Origin: Euryarchaeota archaeon Ods04
Lineage (GTDB): Archaea; Halobacteriota; Halobacteria; Halobacteriales; Halorutilaceae
NCBI GenBank assembly: GCA_028751055.1
Contig: JAQZDD010000057.1
Location: 1 to 6,655 of the forward strand
Reading direction: 5' to 3'
DNA: 6,655 bases
A program made the position numbers and the translations under genes. This document shows, piece by piece, positions 1-5,376 of this stretch. Each line of letters opens with the position of its first letter. Within the stretch, counting starts at the first letter, position 1. The notes beneath the pieces are model-generated. The model had not been told where the DNA came from. It was given only the letters and a program-made list of their open reading frames with translations, and searched no databases.

Positions 1-10
1 AGTAGAAAGG

Positions 11-17
11 TATAAGA
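11..17 (+). promoter_or_regulatory. TATA box of dpsA
   Basis: TATAAGA is preceded by a purine-rich stretch (AGAAAGG) that could act as a BRE. Its centre lies about 30 nt before the dpsA ATG at 45, so transcription would start within a few bases of the start codon. That fits a leaderless or nearly leaderless transcript. The position is seen; promoter activity is inferred. Confidence 0.55.
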
Positions 18-44
18 GGTTCGAGGTCGAATGTTAGGGTAGAT

Positions 45-578
45 ATGAGCACTCAGAAGAGCAGCGTACGCAGGAAGGCAGGCACAGTAGAGAAGAACGA
101 ACTGCGTCTCGACAAGGAGAGGTCGGAGCAGATAATCGACGCACTCAACACCGACTTGGCGGCGACGTACGTCCTGTACCACCAGCTACAGAAACACCAC
201 TGGAACGTTGAGGGGGCGGAGTTCCGCGACCTGCATCTGTTCCTTGGCGACGCCTCGACACACGCCGAGGAGTTCGCCGACGAACTCGCCGAGCGCGCAC
301 AGGCTCTCGGAGGCGTGCCGCACGCGAGCATGTCGACGCTTGAGGAAGAGTCACCCGTCAAGCCCGAGGACGAGAACGTCTACGACATACGCATGTCGCT
401 GAAGAACGACCTTGAGATGTACGGAGACATAATCGAGACGCTCCGCGAGCACATCGCGCTCGCATCCGACCTAGGCGACCACGCGACAGCCGAGATACTC
501 CGCGAGAACCTCGTTCAGGTTGAGGAGGACGCTCACCACATTGAGCACTACCTTGAGGACGACTCGCTGAAGCAGTAG
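45..578 (+). CDS. dpsA: DpsA, Dps-family ferritin (iron storage and DNA protection)
   Basis: Cytoplasmic Dps-type ferritin of 177 residues, close to the length of Halobacterium DpsA. The family forms 12-subunit shells that oxidise Fe(II), using peroxide or oxygen, and store the mineral, protecting DNA from Fenton damage. The intersubunit ferroxidase ligands are visible with family spacing: H52 in HHWNVEG, H64 twelve residues later, then D79 and E83 in FADELAERA. The N-terminal tail is basic (KSSVRRK, residues 5-11), a common DNA-contact or assembly element in Dps proteins, followed by the TVEKNELRLDKE stretch typical of haloarchaeal DpsA. The C-terminus is rich in Asp, Glu and His. The ATG at 45 is chosen because the TATA box lies about 30 nt upstream and the product starts like other DpsA proteins. 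It is a single gene, convergent with the next one. Family is very secure; DNA binding is inferred. Confidence 0.96.
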   Translation: MSTQKSSVRRKAGTVEKNELRLDKERSEQIIDALNTDLAATYVLYHQLQKHHWNVEGAEFRDLHLFLGDASTHAEEFADELAERAQALGGVPHASMSTLEEESPVKPEDENVYDIRMSLKNDLEMYGDIIETLREHIALASDLGDHATAEILRENLVQVEEDAHHIEHYLEDDSLKQ

Positions 579-582
579 ACTC

Positions 583-588
583 TTTTTT
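583..588 (+). terminator. T-tract terminator after dpsA
   Basis: Six consecutive T residues begin five bases after the dpsA stop codon, inside the 18-bp gap to a convergent gene. Archaeal RNA polymerase terminates at such T-tracts without needing a hairpin. No stem-loop is evident. Confidence 0.5.
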
Positions 589-596
589 CGGCTCCG

Positions 597-1055
597 TCAG
601 AACTTCAGTATCAGTAGCATGCCGCCTACGGTAACGACTGTCACGAACAAAAGGACGGCGACGCTCGCGCCCTCCGCGCCCGCGTTCGCTCCCGTTTCGA
701 TGACCTCGGCGTAGAAGACGCCGAGACCGACTGTGGCGGCGACGCCGCCCGCGAGGTCGGAACCGTCTTCGTGGAGAGACCGGCTGACGGCGTATCCATG
801 GACGACGTTGACGCCCGACAGGAACGTGTAGAAAAGCGCGACCAAGACGATGTAACGGACGGTGTGCGTCGTGTAGTTAGTTTCCGCGGGCGCGGACGCG
901 ACGAAGACGACAACGGCGACGTACACCACGACTCCGAGAGTGAAGGCGACGGGACGGCGGTGCGTCACGAGCCTGTCTCCAAGGCTTACGTCACCGTCTC
1001 GTCTGTCCCGGCTGTCCCGGCTGTCTGGTCTGTCTCGGATGTCTCCGTCTTCCAT
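597..1055 (-). CDS. Four-helix membrane protein with Asp/Arg repeat tail, function unknown
   Basis: I do not recognise a named family. The 152-residue product has a hydrophilic N-terminal tail (1-35), then four hydrophobic segments at about 36-54, 67-87, 101-119 and 130-150, so it should be an integral membrane protein with little soluble mass. The tail contains Asp-x-Arg triplets (DIR, DRP, DSR, DSR, DRR) encoded by a tandem 9-bp repeat. A loop of about 12 residues after helix 1 carries PAETNYTTHT, and the protein ends three residues beyond helix 4 with LKF. It resembles the small four-helix hypothetical membrane proteins common in haloarchaea, but that is only a general likeness. The ATG at 1055 gives the longest frame; a start inside the repeat region cannot be excluded, and R35 would still precede helix 1. 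The 3' end faces dpsA. Confidence 0.8.
   Translation of the reverse strand: MEDGDIRDRPDSRDSRDRRDGDVSLGDRLVTHRRPVAFTLGVVVYVAVVVFVASAPAETNYTTHTVRYIVLVALFYTFLSGVNVVHGYAVSRSLHEDGSDLAGGVAATVGLGVFYAEVIETGANAGAEGASVAVLLFVTVVTVGGMLLILKF
1003..1047. repeat. Tandem 9-bp repeat in coding sequence
   Basis: Five head-to-tail 9-bp units read on the plus strand as ctgtcccgg, ctgtcccgg, ctgtctggt, ctgtctcgg and atgtctccg. The first two are identical and the others differ at one to three positions. Because 9 is a multiple of 3, copy-number change would keep the minus-strand reading frame and add or remove Asp-x-Arg triplets in the tail of the membrane protein. Confidence 0.8.
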
Positions 1056-1078
1056 CGTTACGAAGAAGGTGGTACCGC

Positions 1079-1095
1079 AGGATACAGTTTTCTAA
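1079..1095 (-). promoter_or_regulatory. Weak promoter candidate for the four-helix membrane protein
   Basis: Read on the minus strand, this stretch holds TTAGAAAAC (32-40 nt before the ATG at 1055) and TGTATCC (24-30 nt before it). Either could serve as a TATA element, but neither is a strong match. A promoter is expected here because a terminator-like T-tract lies just upstream. Confidence 0.3.
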
Positions 1096-1111
1096 CCGAG
1101 ACGGTAGAGGG

Positions 1112-1122
1112 AAAATGAAAAA
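1112..1122 (-). terminator. T-rich terminator after the 58-residue gene
   Basis: On the minus strand the sequence four bases past the stop codon is TTTTTCATTTT: two T-tracts of five and four. This is a good archaeal intrinsic terminator and separates the small gene from the membrane protein gene downstream on the same strand. Confidence 0.5.
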
Positions 1123-1125
1123 CGT

Positions 1126-1302
1126 TCACTCGACTACTTCGACGGTTTCGTCGGTCGATATCCAGCCGTCGCAGTTTCCGTCCTCGACGAAGACGGTGCG
1201 CCCCGGCTTCGTCGAGTAGCTCTTTATGCTGTTGAGCGTCCCTTGGCAGGCGTCGGGTAGCCCTTCTTCGTCGAACGTCTCCTTGTCGCTCTCGGCTGAC
1301 AT
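1126..1302 (-). CDS. Small acidic protein of 58 residues, function unknown
   Basis: A complete frame from ATG (1302-1300) to TGA (1128-1126). The product begins MSAESDKETFDEEG and ends WISTDETVEVVE. It is strongly acidic, with no membrane segment. Cysteines at 19 (DACQG) and 44 (GNCDG) are too few for a zinc finger in one chain but could serve a dimer. The second half, RTVFVEDGNCDGWIS followed by an acidic tail, recalls the short haloarchaeal proteins that end in a V-x-D-W-I/L-x-S/T-D-x-x-V-E pattern; I give that as resemblance only. Support for a real gene: haloarchaeal codon choice (GAC, GAG, GTC, ACG), acidic composition, a TATA-like box about 25 nt before the ATG, and a T-tract just after the stop. 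No function is proposed. Confidence 0.75.
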   Translation of the reverse strand: MSAESDKETFDEEGLPDACQGTLNSIKSYSTKPGRTVFVEDGNCDGWISTDETVEVVE

Positions 1303-1320
1303 ATACGATGTTAGGGCTGC

Positions 1321-1333
1321 CTAAAAGAAAAAG
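1321..1333 (-). promoter_or_regulatory. TATA-like box for the 58-residue gene
   Basis: Read on the minus strand the segment is CTTTTTCTTTTAG, the only strongly AT-rich run before the ATG at 1302, at a distance of 19-31 nt. This placement predicts a leaderless or nearly leaderless transcript. Confidence 0.4.
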
Positions 1334-1378
1334 CTTTGCGAAACTCTCCCGAACCAGAGACTCCACCAGCCACCGAAG

Positions 1379-1386
1379 GCTTATGT
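1379..1386 (+). promoter_or_regulatory. TATA-like box for the 39-residue membrane protein
   Basis: GCTTATGT lies 24-31 nt before the ATG at 1410. With the box at 1321-1333 it makes a divergent promoter pair inside a 107-bp gap. The match to a TATA consensus is moderate. Confidence 0.4.
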
Positions 1387-1409
1387 GTCTTTGGTGCTGA
1401 AGTAGGTCT

Positions 1410-1529
1410 ATGACAGCACACAGCTCGACGAAAGAGGGCATAGAGGCGGTAAAGTACGTCACGATTTTCGTAACCGTAGCCGTGTTGATAATGCTCGTCC
1501 TCATCGTGTTGACGAACGTCTTGAGTTAG
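1410..1529 (+). CDS. Single-helix membrane miniprotein of 39 residues
   Basis: A complete frame from ATG to TAG (1527-1529). The product starts MTAHSSTKEGIEAVKYV and continues as one hydrophobic helix (about residues 17-35, with TIFVTVAVLIMLVLIVLT), ending NVLS. A short charged N-terminal segment containing K8, E9, E12 and K15 precedes the helix, so by the positive-inside rule the N-terminus is probably cytoplasmic. The helix fills most of the chain. I know of no named family. Such proteins are often small subunits or regulators of membrane complexes, but nothing nearby identifies a partner. Support for a real gene: a TATA-like box 24-31 nt upstream, a clean hydrophobic helix of membrane-spanning length, and intergenic placement between two real genes on a strand with no competing frame. 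Confidence 0.65.
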   Translation: MTAHSSTKEGIEAVKYVTIFVTVAVLIMLVLIVLTNVLS

Positions 1530-1595
1530 CTGTGGCTTACCGTCATAGAGGAAGAAAGGAAAGGTTTTGCGTAGAAGACGCTCAGATACCACACA

Positions 1596-2378
1596 GTGGA
1601 CTACAAGAGACGTGCCTCCGAGGAGGGCTACCGCGCTCGGTCGGCGTACAAGCTCAAGCAGATAGACGACGAGTTCGGTGTTCTGTTGAGGGGCGACACG
1701 GTCGTCGACATAGGAGCGTCGCCGGGTAGCTGGTCGCAGGTCGCCGTCGAACGTGTCGGTGCGGGTGGACGTGTCGTCGGCGTCGACCTCGCTCCCGTGG
1801 AGAAGTTCGGCGACGACGAGGTCGGTGGCGACGCGGAGACAGAGGTCGAGTTCCTGCAGGGCGACATCACCGAGGACGAGACGAAGGAACGTGTCGAGAC
1901 GGCTGTCGGCGAACGCGGCGCGAACACCGTCGTATGTGACGCCTCGCCCAACATATCGGGCGAATGGACGCTCGACCACGCGCGCTCCGTCCATATCGCA
2001 CGCAACGCACTTGACGTTGCGAGGCGCGTCCTCGTTCCCGGGGGCTACTTCGTAGTCAAGGTGTTTCAGGGCGACACAATCGACGAGTTCCGCGACGAGG
2101 TGGGCGACGCCTTCGAGAGCGTTGCGACGTACACGCCCGACGCGTCGCGCGACGAGAGTTCCGAAGTGTACGTCATCGGCTTGGGACGTGTCGACGCGCC
2201 CGTCAAGGAAGGCGACGTGTTCGAGGCGGAGGTAGTCGGCGAGGGCGAAGAGGGCGACGGAATCGTACGTGTCGACGGATACGTCCTGTTCGTTGAGGAC
2301 GCGAGCGAGGGTGAGACGGTTGAGGTGCGCGTCACCGAACTCAAGCCGAAGTTCGGGTTTGCGGAGCGCGTTAGTTGA
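1596..2378 (+). CDS. rlmE: 23S rRNA 2'-O-ribose methyltransferase RlmE (FtsJ/RrmJ) with TRAM domain
   Basis: SAM-dependent methyltransferase of the FtsJ family. In bacteria RlmE makes Um2552 in the A-loop of 23S rRNA on the assembled large subunit; the archaeal protein is expected to methylate the equivalent uridine. Of its 260 residues, about 1-198 form the Rossmann methyltransferase domain and about 203-260 a TRAM RNA-binding domain, the usual haloarchaeal fusion. The SAM loop is D38-IGASPGSWSQ. The catalytic K-D-K-E tetrad is complete: K19 (SAYKLKQID), D115 (VCDASPN), K155 (FVVKVFQG) and E190 (SSEVYVIG), and the last three keep E. coli spacing exactly. The start is GTG at 1596: a TAG lies in frame at 1572 with no other start codon between. 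This makes the N-terminus a few residues shorter than usual, but it still includes the conserved YKRRASEEGYRARSAYKL stretch. It appears monocistronic. Confidence 0.95.
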   Translation: MDYKRRASEEGYRARSAYKLKQIDDEFGVLLRGDTVVDIGASPGSWSQVAVERVGAGGRVVGVDLAPVEKFGDDEVGGDAETEVEFLQGDITEDETKERVETAVGERGANTVVCDASPNISGEWTLDHARSVHIARNALDVARRVLVPGGYFVVKVFQGDTIDEFRDEVGDAFESVATYTPDASRDESSEVYVIGLGRVDAPVKEGDVFEAEVVGEGEEGDGIVRVDGYVLFVEDASEGETVEVRVTELKPKFGFAERVS

Positions 2379-2425
2379 CTCTAGTCGGCGTCGCATTCCC
2401 TCCGAAGCAGGGAGAGAACACAGGG

Positions 2426-2432
2426 TATATAT
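2426..2432 (+). promoter_or_regulatory. TATA box of the zinc-ribbon DUF4870 gene
   Basis: TATATAT is the best TATA element in the window. Its centre is about 31 nt before the ATG at 2460, predicting a transcript start only a few bases upstream of the start codon. Confidence 0.6.
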
Positions 2433-2459
2433 CGGCACCGTTCGTTCTCGGAACCAGCC

Positions 2460-2945
2460 ATGGACTGTCCGTCGTGCGGCGAGGAGATTACCAGCGGCGG
2501 CTACTGCTGGCACTGCGGTGAAGACCTACCTGACGAATTATCGGTGCTCAACGAAGAGGGCGACGAGAGTGACAGAGACGGCGGAGGGGACGTTGAGGGG
2601 AACGAACGTCACGGAGCCGAGGAACCGACGACTCCGTCCAACGGCAGAAAGAGAGTAGCCGCGGCTACGCATCTTCTTGCTCTTTTCACTTGGGCGTTCG
2701 GTCCCGCGTTGGTCTTCGTCGTCACGAGCGACGAGTACGTCAAAGCAAACGCGGCGAACGCCATCAACTGGCAGATAACGTACATACTGTACATGTTTGC
2801 GTCGGTGATACTCGCCGTGGTTCTCGTCGGAATCCTGACAGCCTTTCTACTCGTCTTCCTTGATATCGCGTTCTGTCTGGTCGCCGCCATGAAAGCCGCA
2901 AACGGTGAGACATGGAAAGCCCCGTACTCGATGGATTTCGTGTAG
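2460..2945 (+). CDS. Zinc-ribbon DUF4870 (Tic20-like) membrane protein
   Basis: A 161-residue protein in three parts. Residues 3-20 form a zinc ribbon, CPSCG...YCWHCG, with C3, C6, C16 and C19 as likely zinc ligands. Residues 24-64 are a low-complexity acidic linker rich in Asp, Glu and Gly, presumably unstructured. Residues 65-161 match the DUF4870/Tic20-like family: helix 1 at about 67-88, the conserved amphipathic motif DEYVKANAANAINWQI (91-106), a second and third hydrophobic segment at about 107-125 and 127-147, and a C-terminal GETWKAPYSMDFV like the Y-P-hydrophobic ending of the family. DUF4870 proteins are widespread in bacteria and archaea and their biochemical role is not established; the zinc ribbon suggests a cytoplasmic contact with nucleic acid or protein. 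The ATG at 2460 is supported by the TATA box and by the metal site starting at residue 3. Confidence 0.88.
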   Translation: MDCPSCGEEITSGGYCWHCGEDLPDELSVLNEEGDESDRDGGGDVEGNERHGAEEPTTPSNGRKRVAAATHLLALFTWAFGPALVFVVTSDEYVKANAANAINWQITYILYMFASVILAVVLVGILTAFLLVFLDIAFCLVAAMKAANGETWKAPYSMDFV

Positions 2946-2955
2946 TCTCCGGAAC

Positions 2956-2974
2956 TTTTTCGGACAATCCTTTT
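2956..2974 (+). terminator. T-rich terminator candidate after the DUF4870 gene
   Basis: Ten bases after the stop codon there is a run of five T residues (2956-2960), followed by four more at 2971-2974. No hairpin is visible. The second run may instead belong to the promoter of the next gene, as it lies about 31-34 nt before the ATG at 3005. Confidence 0.35.
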
Positions 2975-3004
2975 GTTCGTCGAGCGTGTACTACTAAATA
3001 TAGG

Positions 3005-3946
3005 ATGTCAGCAACACCCGACGTCACGCCGCGTTACCTCTCACTCCCCGACGACGAGTTCGAGAGAAGAGCGAACGCACTGCGAGAACGTTACGCCGAC
3101 TGCGACCTGTGCTCCTACGACTGCGGAGTCGACCGTACCGACGGACAGGTCGGCGCGTGCAAGGTCGACGACACGGCGTACGTCTCGTCGTACTTCCCGC
3201 ATTTCGGCGAGGAGGACTGCCTCAAGGGCTGGAACGGAAGCGGAACCATCTTTCTAGCGCACTGTAACATGGGATGCGTCTTCTGCCAGAACGCCGAGAC
3301 GAGCCACGGAGGTAAGGGTGACGCCGCCTCGCCCGCCGAGATAGCCGGGATGGCGCTCGAACTTCAGGAGAAGGGCTGTCACAACATAAACTTCGTGACG
3401 CCGACGCACCACTCGCCGCATCTCGTCGAAGCAGTAAGGCTCGCACGCGAAGACGGCTTACGCGTACCCGTCGTCTGGAACTGCGGCGGCTACGAACGTC
3501 CCGAGATTCTGGAACGTCTTGACGGAATCGTCGACGTCTACATGCCCGACGTCAAGTGGTCGGACGACTCGCTCGCAGCCAAGTACTCGAAGGCTCCCAA
3601 CTACTGGTCGAACGTAAAGAGGTCACTGCGCGAGATGCACAGACAGGTCGGCGACCTGCGTCTTGACGGCGACGGTCTTGCGACGGGCGGCATCTTGGTA
3701 CGCCATCTCGTCATGCCTAACCATGTCGAAAACTCGAAACGCGTCGCCGAGTTTGTCGCAGAACTGTCGGACGAGACCTACCTCAACGTCATGGGGCAGT
3801 ACCGTCCCGAGCATCTTGCCCTCACCGAGGAGCGTTACGCCGAGATATCGCGGAGTCTGCGTCCCGACGAGTACACGCAGGTCGTAGACCACGCGCTCGA
3901 ACGTCTCGAACGTGTCGAGTACGACGGACGTATGTACCGCGGCTGA
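3005..3946 (+). CDS. PflX-like (COG1313) radical SAM protein
   Basis: A radical SAM protein resembling the COG1313/PflX group, related in sequence to pyruvate formate-lyase activating enzyme but without a settled substrate. The 4Fe-4S/SAM motif is C87-x3-C91-x2-C94 in HCNMGCVFCQN. An N-terminal cysteine cluster, C33, C36, C40 and C52 (CDLCSYDCGVDRTDGQVGAC), is typical of the group and may bind a second metal or Fe-S site; C72 is also near. Further landmarks are GSGTIFLAHC before the cluster, HNINFVTPTHH (126-136), VVWNCGGYE (156-164) and VDVYMPDVKW (175-184). The product is 313 residues from ATG 3005. An in-frame ATG at 2912 would overlap the upstream gene by 34 bp and add 31 unconserved-looking residues, so 3005 is preferred. 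The gene is convergent with ferredoxin. No formate-lyase-like or AMMECR1/MEMO partner is present, so the substrate cannot be inferred. Confidence 0.9.
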   Translation: MSATPDVTPRYLSLPDDEFERRANALRERYADCDLCSYDCGVDRTDGQVGACKVDDTAYVSSYFPHFGEEDCLKGWNGSGTIFLAHCNMGCVFCQNAETSHGGKGDAASPAEIAGMALELQEKGCHNINFVTPTHHSPHLVEAVRLAREDGLRVPVVWNCGGYERPEILERLDGIVDVYMPDVKWSDDSLAAKYSKAPNYWSNVKRSLREMHRQVGDLRLDGDGLATGGILVRHLVMPNHVENSKRVAEFVAELSDETYLNVMGQYRPEHLALTEERYAEISRSLRPDEYTQVVDHALERLERVEYDGRMYRG

Positions 3947-3960
3947 ACGGTCGAAGTCGC

Positions 3961-4341
3961 TTAGAGGATGGTGAGGTCGTCCGAGTCCTTCGCGTCGAAG
4001 ACTAGTCTCACGTGTTCCGACTTGGGTACGCCGATGCAGGTGAGCGTGAAGCCTTTGTCTTCTTCGTCGGGGCTAAGTATGGGTGGTATCTCCATCTCGA
4101 CCTCGCCGTCAACGACGACAGCGGCGCACGTCGCACAGGTTCCCGCGCGACACTCGAATATCCATTCGAGACCTTGTCTCTCGGCGGCTTCTAAGATGTT
4201 CGTGTCGCCGTTCATCTCGAACTCGCCGTACTCCTCGTCGGTCAGGTCCAGTTCCTCGGCTTTTTCGAAGTTCTCGGCGTCGTATACGTCCCATCCCTCT
4301 TCGTTAACCACCTCGTAGCTGAGGTACTCTACGGTCGGCAT
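3961..4341 (-). CDS. fdx: Haloarchaeal 2Fe-2S ferredoxin
   Basis: A plant-type [2Fe-2S] ferredoxin of 126 residues; the haloarchaeal homologues carry electrons for the 2-oxoacid:ferredoxin oxidoreductases and other cytoplasmic redox enzymes. The cluster ligands are C64, C69 and C72 in CRAGTCATC, plus C102 in TLTCIG, with family spacing. An acidic insertion near the N-terminus (roughly 13-42, rich in Asp and Glu) is the halophilic addition known from Haloarcula and Halobacterium ferredoxins. The start is placed at the ATG at 4341 because the known proteins begin MPTVEYL, exactly as here; a GTG two codons upstream (4347) is in frame but would add only two residues. A TATA-like box lies upstream on the minus strand. 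The 3' end converges with the radical SAM gene across 14 bp. A redox link between the two is possible but the sequence gives no direct evidence. Confidence 0.96.
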   Translation of the reverse strand: MPTVEYLSYEVVNEEGWDVYDAENFEKAEELDLTDEEYGEFEMNGDTNILEAAERQGLEWIFECRAGTCATCAAVVVDGEVEMEIPPILSPDEEDKGFTLTCIGVPKSEHVRLVFDAKDSDDLTIL

Positions 4342-4359
4342 ACGCACACAAACGTTTTC

Positions 4360-4369
4360 GATATCAAAG
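4360..4369 (-). promoter_or_regulatory. TATA-like box of the ferredoxin gene
   Basis: Read on the minus strand the segment is TTTGATATCG, 19-28 nt before the ATG at 4341. This spacing predicts a leaderless or nearly leaderless transcript. The AT-rich stretch stands out in otherwise GC-rich sequence. Confidence 0.45.
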
Positions 4370-4383
4370 AAACTGTCGTTGTC

Positions 4384-4433
4384 ATGCTACTAACGGATAC
4401 GTAGAAGCGGACGAAGAACCGAACGGATGCTAC
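4384..4433. repeat. Short paired repeats between ferredoxin and mscS promoters
   Basis: ATGCTAC occurs at 4384-4390 and 4427-4433, and AACGGAT at 4392-4398 and 4422-4428, all direct copies, in the 153-bp gap between the divergent ferredoxin and mscS genes. This gap is longer than needed for two core promoters, so a regulator site is possible. Heptamers can repeat by chance, so support is weak. Apart from these and the two TATA-like boxes I see nothing in the gap. Confidence 0.25.
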
Positions 4434-4463
4434 ACAGACACAACTTCTATATCGGAAGGACAC

Positions 4464-4470
4464 ATTTTAC
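4464..4470 (+). promoter_or_regulatory. TATA-like box of mscS-pyrC
   Basis: ATTTTAC lies 25-31 nt before the GTG start at 4495, consistent with leaderless transcription of the mscS-pyrC pair. A second AT-rich element, TTCTATATC (4445-4453), lies farther upstream and could be an alternative promoter with a short leader. Confidence 0.45.
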
Positions 4471-4494
4471 ATGACATATGAGACGGACTAAACT

Positions 4495-5376
4495 GTGGGG
4501 GGCTTCGTTTTGGTAGACGCACCCGAAGTAGTCACGGACGTGTTGGGGGAGTCGCTCGGCGAAGCAGTCTTCTCCGCCGCCGTCTTCGTGGTCGCGTTCG
4601 TCGTGCTATGGCTCGTCGGCAAGACTGTCGTACAGCCGCTCGTGCGACGCGTTCTCGACAGGCGGGAACTCGACAAGCACGCACGCAAGCCGCTGATGAA
4701 GATAACGCGGTTCGTCGTCGTCTTCGCCGCACTCGCAGTCGCTTTCGGCGTCGCGGGCTTCGGCAACCTGCTTACTTCGCTTGCGACGATAGCGGCGGCG
4801 GCTACGCTCGCAGTCGGTTTCGCTCTCCAGAACGTCATACGCAACTTCGTGAGCGGCATCTTCATCTACATCGAAAAGCCGTTCAAGATAGACGACTGGA
4901 TAGAGTGGGACGGCAACTCGGGAATCGTCGAGGACATTTCGTTGCGCGTCACGCGCGTGCGCACCTTCGACAGCGAACTCCTGACCGTCCCCAACTCCGA
5001 ACTCACCGAGAACGTCGTCAAGAACCCCGTGGACGACGACCGTCTGCGTCTCAAGTTCGTCTTCGGAATCGGCTACGGCGACGACATCGGCAAGGCTACC
5101 GACATAATCATCGAGGAGGCGGAGGCGCACGACGGCATCATGAACGAACCCGCGCCGTCGGTCCGTGTCCACGAACTCGCCGACTCGTACGTCGGTCTAC
5201 AGTCGCGTGTCTGGATACACGAGCCTTCGCGTGCCGACTTCGTCAAGGTGCGTTCGGAGTACGTCAAGAACGTCAAGGAGCATTTCGACGAGGAGGGGAT
5301 CGAGATACCGTTCCCGCAGCGCGACCTTTCGGGCGTCGTCGAGACGCGCGCAACAGAAGGAGAACGCGTCGGATGA
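4495..5376 (+). CDS. mscS: MscS-family small-conductance mechanosensitive channel
   Basis: An integral membrane channel of 293 residues, close to E. coli MscS in length. The family forms heptamers that open under membrane tension and release solutes during osmotic downshock. Helices: TM1 at about 24-45, TM2 at about 70-88 and the pore helix TM3 at about 93-125, with the diagnostic LAVGFALQNVIRNFVSGIFI followed by EKPFKIDDWIE. The cytoplasmic beta domain (about 130-182) includes GIVEDISLRVTRVRTFD and the hallmark VPNSEL (165-170). The alpha/beta cage (about 185-275) ends with IPFPQRDL, the usual MscS C-terminal motif, then a short acidic tail. The start is GTG at 4495: an in-frame TAA at 4489 blocks earlier starts, and the TATA-like box has leaderless spacing. 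A TTG at 4510 is a less likely alternative. Its stop overlaps the pyrC start by four bases, so the two are probably cotranscribed. Confidence 0.94.
   Translation: MGGFVLVDAPEVVTDVLGESLGEAVFSAAVFVVAFVVLWLVGKTVVQPLVRRVLDRRELDKHARKPLMKITRFVVVFAALAVAFGVAGFGNLLTSLATIAAAATLAVGFALQNVIRNFVSGIFIYIEKPFKIDDWIEWDGNSGIVEDISLRVTRVRTFDSELLTVPNSELTENVVKNPVDDDRLRLKFVFGIGYGDDIGKATDIIIEEAEAHDGIMNEPAPSVRVHELADSYVGLQSRVWIHEPSRADFVKVRSEYVKNVKEHFDEEGIEIPFPQRDLSGVVETRATEGERVG
5357..5362 (+). promoter_or_regulatory. Shine-Dalgarno-like site of pyrC
   Basis: AAGGAG, complementary to the 3' end of archaeal 16S rRNA, ends ten bases before the pyrC ATG at 5373, inside the 3' end of mscS. It is the clearest such site in the window and fits internal initiation on a polycistronic mRNA, supporting the ATG at 5373. 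Confidence 0.45.

Noticed and set aside
771..1118. A 115-codon plus-strand frame opposite the four-helix membrane protein
   Set aside because: The acidic product looks haloarchaeal at first sight, but the minus strand gives a protein with four clear membrane helices, which would not arise by chance from an antisense frame. The minus reading is preferred.
2397..2413. Inverted repeat TCCCT/AGGGA after rlmE
   Set aside because: Only a five-base stem with a seven-base loop and no following T-tract, so it is too weak to call a terminator or operator.
1311..2513. A 400-codon open frame on the minus strand across rlmE
   Set aside because: It is antisense to a complete RlmE with intact catalytic residues. 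Its product has no recognisable motif, and long antisense frames are common opposite GC-rich haloarchaeal genes. It would also overlap the 39-residue gene and the start of the zinc-ribbon gene.
2995..3000. TAAATA just before the radical SAM ATG
   Set aside because: It lies only five bases from the start codon, too close to act as its TATA box.
2912..3004. Upstream in-frame start for the radical SAM gene
   Set aside because: It would overlap the DUF4870 gene by 34 bp and read through a T-rich terminator-like region; the added residues do not resemble the family. ATG 3005 is the better start.
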